From NCBI GenBank assembly GCA_021805205.1, contig JAJZFV010000037.1, positions 62,001 to 126,000 on the forward strand: DNA of 64,000 nucleotides, written 5' to 3'. This DNA comes from Actinomycetes bacterium (lineage in GTDB: Bacteria > Actinomycetota > Acidimicrobiia > Acidimicrobiales > Acidimicrobiaceae). The position numbers were made by a program, and so were the translations under genes. Below are positions 9,146-17,810 of this stretch, piece by piece (the first letter of the stretch is position 1; each line of letters starts with the position of its first letter). A model generated the notes under the pieces. The model had not been told where the DNA came from and ran no database searches. It saw only the letters and a list, made by a program, of their open reading frames with translations.

Positions 9146-10018
9146 GTGAATGGAAGACGGTTGTTGAAGTCAAAGTGGATAGCAGGAGCAAGGCCGAGGA
9201 CGCTGCCCGCAGCGATAGTCCCAGTTGTGGTGGGAAGTGCCGCTGCAAGAGGGGACTTTAACGTAGTTCGTGCTCTGCTAGCAGCGATAGTTGCACTTGC
9301 GATTCAGATTGCGACCAACTACGCCAACGACTACTCCGATGGCAAGCGTGGGACCGACGATAAGCGGGTCGGCCCAATGCGCCTGGTAGCGAGTGGATCG
9401 GCAACGGCAAAACAAGTCTTGCTAGCAGCTATGGCTGCATTCGCAGTTGCTGGAGTAGCCGGTGCTATCTTGGCGATTCTAACTACCCCTCTTCTCTTTG
9501 TGGTTGGAGCAGTTGCAATTGCTGCGGGGTGGTATTACACCGGTGGCAAGCATCCCTATGGCTACTACGGCTTTGGAGAACTATTTGTCTTTATCTTCTT
9601 TGGCCTAGTTGCAGTTGTTGGGACCTACTACGTCCAAGCGGGCCACGTCACCTTTGAATCGATCGTTCTTGGAAGTGCCTCTGGCCTTCTAGCAGTGTCG
9701 CTCTTGGTGGTAAATAATGTCAGAGATATCGATACCGATAAAATAAGTGGTAAAAGGACGCTGGCGGTAAGACTTGGCGATCGCAACTCTCGAATCTTCT
9801 ACACGTTGACTGTGTTGGTAGGAATATTGTTGCCGCTGGCACTCATTGGAAGTGACACCTTTGTCTTGCTGGTGATTCTTCTGGTTCCAATCTCCCTGCC
9901 GTTGATCCGAAAGGTAATTGGAGGGGCAAAGGGAAGGGAGCTCATCGAAGTCCTTGGTGGAACTGGAAAGTTGCAACTAGCCTTCGCTCTTACAACAGCA
10001 GTGGCCTTGATCCTCTAA
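9146..10018 (+). CDS. menA: 1,4-dihydroxy-2-naphthoate polyprenyltransferase
   Basis: This 290-residue integral membrane prenyltransferase attaches the isoprenoid tail to 1,4-dihydroxy-2-naphthoate. The first Asp-rich motif lies in NYANDYSDGKRGTDD (allylic diphosphate/Mg binding). The second, VNNVRDIDTDK, lies about 110 residues further on. I see about eight hydrophobic segments, and WIAGARPRTLPAA at the N-terminus is typical of MenA. The start is GTG; a TTG six codons in is an alternative. It lies directly downstream of menB. No quinone methyltransferase gene (menG/ubiE) lies nearby. Confidence 0.95.
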   Translation: MNGRRLLKSKWIAGARPRTLPAAIVPVVVGSAAARGDFNVVRALLAAIVALAIQIATNYANDYSDGKRGTDDKRVGPMRLVASGSATAKQVLLAAMAAFAVAGVAGAILAILTTPLLFVVGAVAIAAGWYYTGGKHPYGYYGFGELFVFIFFGLVAVVGTYYVQAGHVTFESIVLGSASGLLAVSLLVVNNVRDIDTDKISGKRTLAVRLGDRNSRIFYTLTVLVGILLPLALIGSDTFVLLVILLVPISLPLIRKVIGGAKGRELIEVLGGTGKLQLAFALTTAVALIL

Positions 10019-10290
10019 CCTATGGCGTGGTAGATATTTGCATCGATGACCTTGAAAGTACCTTCTCGACCTGCCAAGGCTGTATCTCGGCAGTGGTGCA
10101 ACAAAGTAACTAAAATTCAAAGTTGCAAATGATGTTTCGAGGTTAATTCTGTTGGAGCCGGTTCACTTTAATATTCGCTGGAGGCAGAGGACGGTAAGGG
10201 GCCATCTTTTGAAATAAGCAGTTTGCTCGGACCTAACAAAATATCGCCTAACCGTAACGTAAAAAATACTCTTTTGAAGTGGAGAGATCC

Positions 10291-10884
10291 ATGTCGCAAG
10301 TTGCCCTGTTCTTTAGCTCCTTCGGACTTATATTTTTGGGTGAATTGCCAGATAAGACACTCGTCTCATCGATCCTTCTCGCCCGAACATTCTCTCGACG
10401 TCTAGTCTTCTTCGCCGCCAGTGCCGCCTTATTTCTACAGAGCGCAATTGCAGCAACCATAGGTTCACTACTTTCGCATCTGCCCACCAAGATAATCTCA
10501 AATCTCTCATCAGTGGCCTTCATTGCCCTTGGGCTATTCATGATTGTGCGTGCTATCCGTGGAGACGAGGAGGAAGAGTCGACAATCTCTTCAATCCGAA
10601 GGCGATTTTCCGGTCTAAGGCCCTTTTGGTTGATCTTTGTCGTGGTCTTTGTCGCAGAGATTGGAGATATCACTCAGGTAGTTACCTTGAATTTGGTCGC
10701 CCACTACCACAGCGCTCTAATCATTGGAGTTGCTGGTGGCCTCGGAATGTCAGCCGCAGTATTTGTAGCAATGGTGGCATCTAAACTTACGGATCGTATC
10801 GAGGAAAAGTACATAGAGCTTGTCGCAGCCCTAATCCTCATAGTCTTGGGTGTTGTTTCGCTGATTGGAAATTTAAGGCATTAG
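10291..10884 (+). CDS. TMEM165/GDT1 (UPF0016) family transporter
   Basis: This 197-residue membrane protein has two three-helix repeats separated by an acidic and basic cytoplasmic loop (about 88-110). Each repeat of the family normally holds an E-x-G-D-K/R-T/S cation-binding motif. Here they read ELPDKT (18-23) and EIGDIT (123-128). The acidic residues are kept but Gly is replaced by Pro in the first and Lys by Ile in the second. Family members move Mn2+ or Ca2+ out of the cytosol. The altered motifs look like an actinobacterial subgroup, so the cation is uncertain. The start is ATG with GGAGAG upstream. I looked for a yybP-ykoY manganese riboswitch in the 270-base leader and could not recognise one. 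Confidence 0.85.
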   Translation: MSQVALFFSSFGLIFLGELPDKTLVSSILLARTFSRRLVFFAASAALFLQSAIAATIGSLLSHLPTKIISNLSSVAFIALGLFMIVRAIRGDEEEESTISSIRRRFSGLRPFWLIFVVVFVAEIGDITQVVTLNLVAHYHSALIIGVAGGLGMSAAVFVAMVASKLTDRIEEKYIELVAALILIVLGVVSLIGNLRH

Positions 10885-10894
10885 CCGGCGAAAA

Positions 10895-10918
10895 GCACTG
10901 GGTAGCACTGGGTAGCAC
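10895..10918. repeat. short tandem repeat, 10-bp unit, 2.4 copies
   Basis: The unit GCACTGGGTA occurs twice in direct tandem and is followed by GCAC, starting ten bases after the stop of the GDT1-family gene. It is probably a replication-slippage product; no function is implied. Confidence 0.7.
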
Positions 10919-11060
10919 AGCACTTCAAAGCAGAGCCGAAGGCCTATCGAGACTTTTCTTCCCAAGCGATCTCCCTTTAATTTGCATTTAGAAAATTTAC
11001 CCAACCCGTCGCACTTGGCTCTATGTTTTGCCTCCGTTTACCTCAATTCATCTTCGAAAC

Positions 11061-12824
11061 TTAGAGTGAGAGTATTTGACGCATCGTAGCAGCTAGGGTA
11101 TGCGACGGATCTTCGACCATCCCCATGCTCCTCCATGCGACGTGCATGTCGGGCCTAACGAGGATTGCGCCATCTTCGTCTACCTCCCTCATCTTTGCAA
11201 AGTCGTTGTAGACGTCGCGATAGAGTTGTCCTGGCCCGATGACGTAGCCATCGATCGGGATGGCTAATTCGTCTGAGACCCTCTCACATGCAACTTTCCA
11301 AGCAGAACCATTTGTACCCGTAAGCAGCGTAAATCGACCTTTTCCACATATGTCATGGGTCGAAACTTTTTGTTGTGCTTCGTCCACCACCCAAACGTGG
11401 GGAAGGCGTGCACCGGGAAAGGTCGTCGGGTGGTAGTAGAGTTCGGGATCTCGCACATAGGGAGGTTCCTCGCTCCCATCACCTGCAACCCCAGACGATC
11501 TGTACCTTTGCCCTAGTTCAACGCCATGTGCATTGAACTCATAATCCTTTAGATCAAAGGCATCAACTAGCCTCTGCCTTCTGCTTAGGCCAATTGGCGA
11601 TTCGTCGTGGAGCTGGGCCATATTTGATCTCATCTCATTCACGTTGGTGGTGTCCGTGACGCCAAGGGCTGAAAGGATGGCGCCAAACTCCTCAATCGAC
11701 TTATTTGCACGTAGGACAATCTGCTTTCCGATGGGGGCACGCTCTTCCTGATAGCTCGCGAGAAGCCCCTCACCCGCCCTTTGGGTCAATACTAAAGCGA
11801 GCTTCCACGCGAGGTTATACGCATCCTGAATCGAAGTGTTGGAACCTAGGCCATTTGAGGGTGGATGGCGATGTGCAGCATCGCCCATAATGAAGACCCG
11901 ACCGCTCTGGTAGGTGGTGGCATACATTCGATTGTTACCCCAGAGTGAGACCGAGTCGATTATTGGATCGATACTCTCATCACCAACCAAATTACGCACC
12001 ACTCCCTTGGCGAACTCCTCGTTGACTTCGGGGGGTGGAGCATCGATATCGTAGCCCCAAACTATCAGCCACTCGTTCCAGGGCCGAACCATTCGGACCA
12101 GCCCAAGGCCGATGCCGCCAATGTCGGCCCCTGGTTGAAGCACCCAGTAGAGGACGCTTGGTCGATGAGCGACGTACTTTGAGAGATCGGCGCGAAAGAC
12201 GATATTCATCGACCCTGCGATATCCATCTTTCCTTCCATGGAGGCGCCCATATCGGATGCGACCTTGGAACGGCCCCCGTCTGCACCTATGAGGTACTTT
12301 GTTCGAATTAGGTACTGTTCGTTGGTCAAACGATCTTTGACTGTGACATCTACGAAATCCTCGTACTGCTGGTGAGTGAGGTACTCTACCCCAAAGCGAA
12401 ACTTTCCTCCTCGCGATGACGAGGCATCGACCAAGATCGGTTCGAATAAGTTTTGAGGAAGGTCGTAGTTGGACGAAGGGCTGGCACTAAGGTATTCGCT
12501 TTCGCGATGAGGGTGGGTGCCCCATGTCCTCACCCTTCCCAGCTCTTCCCCCGTTAGCGATGTACAAAATGAGGTATCTCCCATAAGGTGATGTGGCGTC
12601 CCGAATCGCTTTATTCGGTCCTCGATTCCGAGGTCGCGCATTATCTCCACTGTTCGCTGATTGGTAATGTGTGCCCTGGGGGTATTCGCGGTCCAGAAGT
12701 ACTTGCTAATGACTAGGTGTTCTATCCCGTAAGTGGCTAGGAAGAGGCTCATAGATGAGCCTGCAGGTCCACTTCCGACAATCAAAGCTTTGGTCTCAAC
12801 CTTTACCTGGAGTTGTTCCTGCAC
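11061..12824 (-). CDS. FAD-dependent aromatic monooxygenase (phenol/resorcinol hydroxylase type)
   Basis: This 587-residue flavoprotein hydroxylase is of the PheA/TfdB group. The FAD-binding GSGPAG lies at 17-22. The second dinucleotide motif GADGG is at 180-184 and FIMGDAAH (Gly314-Asp315) binds the flavin ribityl. A C-terminal thioredoxin-like domain, usual in this group, follows. It is the last gene of an operon with an intradiol dioxygenase and a maleylacetate reductase. The likely product is therefore hydroxyquinol, made from resorcinol, 4-hydroxyphenol-type or chlorinated phenols. The exact phenol is not decidable here. Its GTG start lies two bases after the dioxygenase stop, with GAGG eight bases upstream, so translation is probably coupled. 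Confidence 0.9.
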   Translation of the reverse strand: MQEQLQVKVETKALIVGSGPAGSSMSLFLATYGIEHLVISKYFWTANTPRAHITNQRTVEIMRDLGIEDRIKRFGTPHHLMGDTSFCTSLTGEELGRVRTWGTHPHRESEYLSASPSSNYDLPQNLFEPILVDASSSRGGKFRFGVEYLTHQQYEDFVDVTVKDRLTNEQYLIRTKYLIGADGGRSKVASDMGASMEGKMDIAGSMNIVFRADLSKYVAHRPSVLYWVLQPGADIGGIGLGLVRMVRPWNEWLIVWGYDIDAPPPEVNEEFAKGVVRNLVGDESIDPIIDSVSLWGNNRMYATTYQSGRVFIMGDAAHRHPPSNGLGSNTSIQDAYNLAWKLALVLTQRAGEGLLASYQEERAPIGKQIVLRANKSIEEFGAILSALGVTDTTNVNEMRSNMAQLHDESPIGLSRRQRLVDAFDLKDYEFNAHGVELGQRYRSSGVAGDGSEEPPYVRDPELYYHPTTFPGARLPHVWVVDEAQQKVSTHDICGKGRFTLLTGTNGSAWKVACERVSDELAIPIDGYVIGPGQLYRDVYNDFAKMREVDEDGAILVRPDMHVAWRSMGMVEDPSHTLAATMRQILSL

Positions 12825-12826
12825 CT

Positions 12827-13690
12827 CTATATCCTCGCCATGGTGAAGTTGTGTTGTATCTCGTAGTGTGAAGTTTGAAGCTTGGCTTCGGTAGCGGTCT
12901 CATCTCCGCTTGCTCGATGGAATTTGCAGACGAGGCTATCCCTCTCTCCAAATACGGCATCCCTACCGAGGTAGGGATCTCCATCAACGAAGAGGTGTGT
13001 GACCACTTGGCGAAAACCCTCTTTAGCGAGTGCGAAGTGAATATGCGCGGGGCGCATATTCGAACGTGAGGTAGCTCTCAAAAGTTCTCCCCCAGGTCCA
13101 TCCGACGGGACTGGGTAAGCAACCGGAAGAATCGACCAAAAGGAGACCTTTCCTTCATCGTCGCTTAGGAATCGGCCGCGATTAAACAACTTATCACCCT
13201 TGTATTGGACGTCGTAGAAGCCATCTGCGTCAGCGCCCCAAACATCGACTGCAACGCCACTTATAGCCTCTCCAGCTGAGTCTGAGATCGTGATGGAGAC
13301 ATAGGTTGCCTCTCCCTGTGCTCCATTTGAGATGTCCGCACCGTTTTGAAATACCTTGGCACCTTCTACGAAGAAGGGGCCAAGTACGGTGGACTCTGTT
13401 GCTTCGTCTGCTCTCTCATTGATAGCTACTTGGAGACTAGATAGACCAAGGAGATCGGATAGCAGTATAAATTCATTGCGTTTATCGCTCGAAATTTTTC
13501 CAGTCGCCATTAGAAAGTCGATGCCAGCCATCCACTCCTCTGTGGTAAGTGAGACCTCTTTGGCGAATTGGTGGAGGTGGTAAGTGAGCGACTTCATTAT
13601 CGTCATCAAACGCTCCGATGCACAGTCATCGAATGAAGCTATTGCTCGCTGGGTGATCTCTTGCGCCCTTGATCTCGATTCATCAGTCAC
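12827..13690 (-). CDS. hydroxyquinol 1,2-dioxygenase-like intradiol dioxygenase
   Basis: This 287-residue non-haem Fe(III) enzyme cleaves a catecholic ring between the hydroxyls. All four iron ligands are visible: Tyr159 (GFYD), Tyr192 (AYPVP), His216 and His218 (RPAHIHF). The N-terminal helical dimerisation domain (about 1-95) and the TVLGPFFVEGA entry to the beta-core are typical. The pairing with maleylacetate reductase rather than muconate enzymes points to hydroxyquinol (1,2,4-trihydroxybenzene) instead of catechol. The family cannot be separated from catechol 1,2-dioxygenase on motifs alone. The gene is second in its operon, 97 bases after the maleylacetate reductase. Confidence 0.92.
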   Translation of the reverse strand: MTDESRSRAQEITQRAIASFDDCASERLMTIMKSLTYHLHQFAKEVSLTTEEWMAGIDFLMATGKISSDKRNEFILLSDLLGLSSLQVAINERADEATESTVLGPFFVEGAKVFQNGADISNGAQGEATYVSITISDSAGEAISGVAVDVWGADADGFYDVQYKGDKLFNRGRFLSDDEGKVSFWSILPVAYPVPSDGPGGELLRATSRSNMRPAHIHFALAKEGFRQVVTHLFVDGDPYLGRDAVFGERDSLVCKFHRASGDETATEAKLQTSHYEIQHNFTMARI

Positions 13691-13787
13691 GTATCCCCCT
13701 AATTACCCTTATATCTAAGTTACATATTGGAAGTGGCGCTGTGAGTAAATTTATCGATCGGAGAAAAGCCATTTAAGCCACTCAGAT

Positions 13788-14915
13788 TCATGCGCCGACT
13801 ATCTTTTCGATGACAAGTTGTACCTGATCTTGATCGAGTGAGGGTTGGACCTGCTTTGCTAGCTCTTTGGCCTCAATGAGGAGAAGATCGGTTTTGCCTA
13901 GTTCGAAGCCGATTGAAGCTAAAGAATTAGGTAGTTGGAAACGGTCGATTAGACCAGAGATGGCTTCGATCCCCACTGTTACCTCGTGATACCTATTCGG
14001 CTCATGTAGTAACGCCATTTTCGGTAACACCTCTAGACCTACGATCATATGGGTCTTGGCATGGTCGAGGTTAAAGGCTCCTCCAATCAAATGACATAGT
14101 TTGTGGTGAAGACCGCTTCCAGTTGATCCAAAGGCTACTGCCGCCAATGCAGCGCCGTAGGTTAACTCCCGTAACGAATCTGTCGTAAGGGCTAGCTCAA
14201 TCTCCAGCTGTGAGTTGTCTTGGATCAACTTTAATCCAGTCGACAGCGCCTCTATGGCACTTGCCGCGAAGTGGGTTGCTGTACGACTTGGATTAGGCCC
14301 CCAGAAGGCCTCAGCGGCGTGAGCATAGGCATTTGCGATGGATGGTAGAGCAATCGATGGAGGAAGTGTCTCAAAGAGGGAGATGTCATATATTACAGCT
14401 GTAGGGCGAACCGCCTCGTCCCTGGTGGTTACCTTTCTACCCTCTGTTGTTATCCCATATATCGGAGTCATCTCGGATCCCGAAAATGTGGTGGGCACTG
14501 CAATAAAGGCCCTCTTCTGACTAAGGGCGAGTGCCATTACTTTGGCTGTACCGATAGCGCTACCGCCTCCAACTACGACGATCGCCTCGATAGCGTTTTC
14601 CTTGGCAAAAGATTGCGCCGACTTTGCAACCTCGGCCGGAACGTGTTGGACTATCTCCGAAAAGGTTACGAAATGTACTTCGTCGGGCGTCGCCAGGCAA
14701 GTCGCCACTTCTTCTGCGATGGTGGCCAATTCATCGAGGTATCTCTTTTTTGCCACTAGGGCTATAGTCTTGGCGCCTCGCTCCAAGGCAAGGGAGATTG
14801 CCCTTTTTAGGCCGCCAGAGTCGAGAAACTCCATCGCGACATCGCTGAATGCGAAACGCTCCCAAGCCTTTGCGGTGTCGGAGTTTGTAACTTCAGCATC
14901 TTTATTAGTAGTCAT
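13788..14915 (-). CDS. maleylacetate reductase
   Basis: This 375-residue member of the iron-type alcohol dehydrogenase superfamily reduces maleylacetate to 3-oxoadipate with NAD(P)H. The nucleotide-binding GGGSAIGTAK is at 116-125. TFSGSEMTPIYGIT (143-156) is a maleylacetate-reductase signature, and a GLHHKLCH segment follows near 245. I start it at the ATG at 14915 because it overlaps the menH stop by 11 bases, a coupling arrangement. The open frame runs 25 codons further into menH but shows no family sequence there. Together with the two downstream genes it completes the lower hydroxyquinol route. Confidence 0.92.
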   Translation of the reverse strand: MTTNKDAEVTNSDTAKAWERFAFSDVAMEFLDSGGLKRAISLALERGAKTIALVAKKRYLDELATIAEEVATCLATPDEVHFVTFSEIVQHVPAEVAKSAQSFAKENAIEAIVVVGGGSAIGTAKVMALALSQKRAFIAVPTTFSGSEMTPIYGITTEGRKVTTRDEAVRPTAVIYDISLFETLPPSIALPSIANAYAHAAEAFWGPNPSRTATHFAASAIEALSTGLKLIQDNSQLEIELALTTDSLRELTYGAALAAVAFGSTGSGLHHKLCHLIGGAFNLDHAKTHMIVGLEVLPKMALLHEPNRYHEVTVGIEAISGLIDRFQLPNSLASIGFELGKTDLLLIEAKELAKQVQPSLDQDQVQLVIEKIVGA

Positions 14916-15678
14916 ATCCCCATCCTCGCAGTACCTCAACGATAGCTCTAGCACTTTCGTATGGCCTCTCGCCAATTGTGAAGTGGCCACAGGGAGCTAC
15001 TTCAACTACTGAGACCCGATCTATCTCCTCCTTTAGAGACGTTGCTACCGCTTTGAATTTGACATCTTTACTACCGTAGATGTAACCGAGGCGATTTTTG
15101 GCGGCCTTTGGTGGGTTGAGGAACTGCTTCAGTCGATCCATTAAACCAACCTGTAAGCCCGTAGAAAGCTCTACTAAAACTTTCGCTATCTCTTGCGGGG
15201 TGTTGCTCAATCGAGCCTCTAACTGGGCTTGATCTTCACTGATTTCGTTGAAGAGCGGTGCAGCTAGCCAGGTTCGAAGAAATTCTCTGAACTCTTGGGG
15301 ATCGGCTATGGTTGCGACCCTTTGAGACAACTTTAGGTCGGCTGCAATCCTCGCTTTGCGCCCCTCGATGCTACCTTCGTCGATTGCTGCTCCAAAGACT
15401 ATTACGTCGCCTCTATGTAGCGAGCCAGATGCGAGTGCCTCTAGAAGGATCCTTCCGCCTAGGGAATAACCAACAAAGACGCAATCATCATCGCGAAAGA
15501 GGTGACCCACCTCTGCACCAACTTGTTCTAGGGTTCCACCCTTTAAAGGTGAATTTCCATGGTGGGGAGCTTCGACGATCTCAACTTGGGCATCTGCCAC
15601 TACCTGAAGTAGATCTGCGAAGGGTAGAAGGCAATCATTATTTTGAGTAAATCCATGTATCAGCTTTATCTTCGTCAT
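14905..15678 (-). CDS. menH: 2-succinyl-6-hydroxy-2,4-cyclohexadiene-1-carboxylate synthase
   Basis: This 257-residue alpha/beta hydrolase-fold lyase eliminates pyruvate from the MenD product. The nucleophile Ser72 sits in GYSLGGR, the MenH form of the elbow motif. Asp205 and His232 complete the triad. The HGFTQ oxyanion region is at residues 8-12. An in-frame ATG six codons upstream is possible; neither start has a clear ribosome-binding site. It is divergent from menD across a 263-base structured spacer. It is the first gene of a transcription unit whose next three genes are hydroxyquinol catabolic, which is unusual. A ring-cleavage hydrolase role is a less likely alternative. Confidence 0.85.
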   Translation of the reverse strand: MTKIKLIHGFTQNNDCLLPFADLLQVVADAQVEIVEAPHHGNSPLKGGTLEQVGAEVGHLFRDDDCVFVGYSLGGRILLEALASGSLHRGDVIVFGAAIDEGSIEGRKARIAADLKLSQRVATIADPQEFREFLRTWLAAPLFNEISEDQAQLEARLSNTPQEIAKVLVELSTGLQVGLMDRLKQFLNPPKAAKNRLGYIYGSKDVKFKAVATSLKEEIDRVSVVEVAPCGHFTIGERPYESARAIVEVLRGWGYDY

Positions 15679-15781
15679 AGTTCTGCTGGTGACCATTCGT
15701 ATTTAATCTTATTTTGTCCTATAGGGGGGGTTTCTCTTAATCTCTGAGAGATGCTATCGTCTTCGAAATTGGCATAAGGTG

Positions 15782-15866
15782 CCCACCTTTAGCGTTTGGA
15801 GTCTTTAGTGTTCACACATTGTGACAACTCTAACGTTATCCTTGAGGTGGGACCAACGTTAGAGTT
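15782..15866. promoter_or_regulatory. inverted repeats in menH/menD divergent region
   Basis: A 12-bp perfect inverted repeat, AACTCTAACGTT (15826-15837) and AACGTTAGAGTT (15855-15866), is separated by 17 bases. A second pair, CCCACCT (15782-15788) and AGGTGGG (15845-15851), interlocks with it. TCACA-cat-TGTGA lies immediately left of the 12-bp repeat. The set sits between divergent menH and menD. It may be operators for a dimeric regulator or a leader RNA with alternative pairings. Confidence 0.55.
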
Positions 15867-15941
15867 ATCGATCGTAGAGATAAGTCCAAACCGGAGCCAT
15901 TGGCTCGAGTGTATTTAGTAGTTGAATTGAGATTTTAGACC

Positions 15942-17714
15942 TTGGCAGTTGGAATAGCGAAAATAAATGAGCAGGTAGCGGCCACTATCGTCGATGAATT
16001 GATTAGATGCGGTCTTACAAAAGCGCTTATTTCCCCCGGATCACGATCGACCCCTCTCGCTATTGCCTTTGCCCGTCGCAACGAGGTTCAATCTCAAGTT
16101 ATCCTAGATGAACGGGCATCAGCATTTTTCGCACTAGGAACGGCCAAGGTAATCTCAGCCCCAGTGGCGATAGTTACTACCTCGGGTACAGCGGTAGCCG
16201 AACTTACCCCGGCGGTAGTCGAGGCATCGATGTCCAACGTTCCTCTAATCGTCCTTTCAAGTGATCGTCCCTTCGAACTCTATCGAAGTGGCTCATCTCA
16301 GACGATTGATCAAATCCAACTCTTTTCTGGATACTTGACCTCTCGTACCTTCATTGATGCCGGTGCTCAAGATGGCCACAGTCGCCTTCGTTCTCAAATT
16401 TCTAGGTCGTATCTCGAGGCTGCTGGACTGTGGCAAAGCCCAGGACCAGTTCAAATCAACGTCGCTTTTAGAGAACCCTTGGTATCGGGTGACACTGAAG
16501 TTGAACTTCTAGAGGCGCGGCAATCTAATGCGCCCTGGTATCAGGGGGTCGACCTCTGTCAAGTTAGGGATCGGGAGTCGATCGCCGTTGAATTATTGCG
16601 CACTCGACGTGGAATAATAATTGCATCGGAGCACTCTGAAACCGAGGCGATCTTTGCCATGAGCGAGATCTTGGGGTGGCCGACCTTTGTAGATCCGCGT
16701 TCGAGAGTCGCTCGTAGGAGCCAGTATGCGATTACAAACTTCGATCAAATTATTCGCAACTTTGACCTGTGCCAATTAGAGGTCCCAGATGTGGTCTTGT
16801 ACTTTGGCAAGACGGTTACGTCAAAACCGTTGGCCCAATGGTTGACCAAGGTAGGTGGTGAGAACTGCCGCGTAATCAGACACTCCTGGGCTGGTGACGA
16901 CGGTGAAGGTGTTGCACAATGCCTGATGGCTGGGGAGCTAAGCCACCTTCTTGACTGTTTGTTATCGATACAGTCGATCTCTACTGGCCCGTTTGACCGG
17001 GACTATACCGAGAAGTTTCTCGCAATCGATAAGAAGATAACCTCTTCGATCGATGCCATGGCTGACGATGGTCGTCTTTTGGGGGAGGTCCTAGTTGCAA
17101 GGCGACTCATGGGTGAATTAAATGATAAAGATCTACTTTTCGGGGCGGCGTCAATGGCGATTCGCGACATTGAAGCGATGATGCCCTTGAGGGAGGATTC
17201 GCCAGTGGTCTATGAAAATCGTGGCGTAAACGGAATTGATGGCGTAATCGCCTCATTTACAGGTGCACTCGTCAGCCATCTCGGTAGTAGTGGTACCAAC
17301 GATGGAATCGGTGCGCTGCTCATCGGCGATCTGGCCTTCCTCTACGATCTATCTTTTCTTCGTGAGGTTGAGAGACTATCGCCCCCTGCCCTAATTGTGG
17401 TAAACGATAACAACGGTGGCGGGATATTTTCATTTCTTTCGCAACGTGAACAGCTCGGTGAAGATGAATTTGAGGCTCTCTTTGGTACTCCTCATAACGG
17501 CGATCTTGGTTCAATGATCAGGGGATTTTCCGTTGATGTCATAGTTACAAAGGATGTGGCCGACCTCACTAAAGCAATCACTATAGTTCGCCGGGAACGC
17601 CGGCCGCTGGTAGTGGTATTCGAATCAAATCGCGACGAAAATCTGATTGCACACCAAAATTTTCATCAGGCTATCACCGCTGAACTTTCCAATTTCTTAG
17701 CCACGCCGTCATAA
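15942..17714 (+). CDS. menD: 2-succinyl-5-enolpyruvyl-6-hydroxy-3-cyclohexene-1-carboxylate synthase
   Basis: This 590-residue thiamine-diphosphate enzyme adds the succinic semialdehyde unit of 2-oxoglutarate to isochorismate, the first committed menaquinone step. The N-terminal ISPGSRSTPLAIAF is a MenD hallmark. The Glu in GTAVAELTPA activates the cofactor. The C-terminal GDLAFLYD ... NDNNGGGIFS segment binds Mg-ThDP. Length is typical. The start is TTG, since no ATG or GTG fits the conserved N-terminus. It is divergent from menH and followed after 96 bases by tyrS. menF is not in the window, so isochorismate must come from elsewhere in the genome. Confidence 0.95.
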   Translation: MAVGIAKINEQVAATIVDELIRCGLTKALISPGSRSTPLAIAFARRNEVQSQVILDERASAFFALGTAKVISAPVAIVTTSGTAVAELTPAVVEASMSNVPLIVLSSDRPFELYRSGSSQTIDQIQLFSGYLTSRTFIDAGAQDGHSRLRSQISRSYLEAAGLWQSPGPVQINVAFREPLVSGDTEVELLEARQSNAPWYQGVDLCQVRDRESIAVELLRTRRGIIIASEHSETEAIFAMSEILGWPTFVDPRSRVARRSQYAITNFDQIIRNFDLCQLEVPDVVLYFGKTVTSKPLAQWLTKVGGENCRVIRHSWAGDDGEGVAQCLMAGELSHLLDCLLSIQSISTGPFDRDYTEKFLAIDKKITSSIDAMADDGRLLGEVLVARRLMGELNDKDLLFGAASMAIRDIEAMMPLREDSPVVYENRGVNGIDGVIASFTGALVSHLGSSGTNDGIGALLIGDLAFLYDLSFLREVERLSPPALIVVNDNNGGGIFSFLSQREQLGEDEFEALFGTPHNGDLGSMIRGFSVDVIVTKDVADLTKAITIVRRERRPLVVVFESNRDENLIAHQNFHQAITAELSNFLATPS

Positions 17715-17810
17715 AAGCTAATATCGTCAGAGGCTAAAGTGGAGGTGATCTAGCCATAGTGCACCGAGACACCGTTCACGTGCCACTCTACTTCGATTAG
17801 ATTTGACTGA

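Noticed and set aside
10019-10290. possible yybP-ykoY manganese riboswitch before the GDT1-family gene
   Set aside because: The conserved loop sequences could not be found in the leader.
15811-15823. CRP-type site TCACA-cat-TGTGA
   Set aside because: The half-sites are in the reverse order and three bases apart, unlike the CRP consensus with six-base spacing; kept only as part of the wider repeat region.
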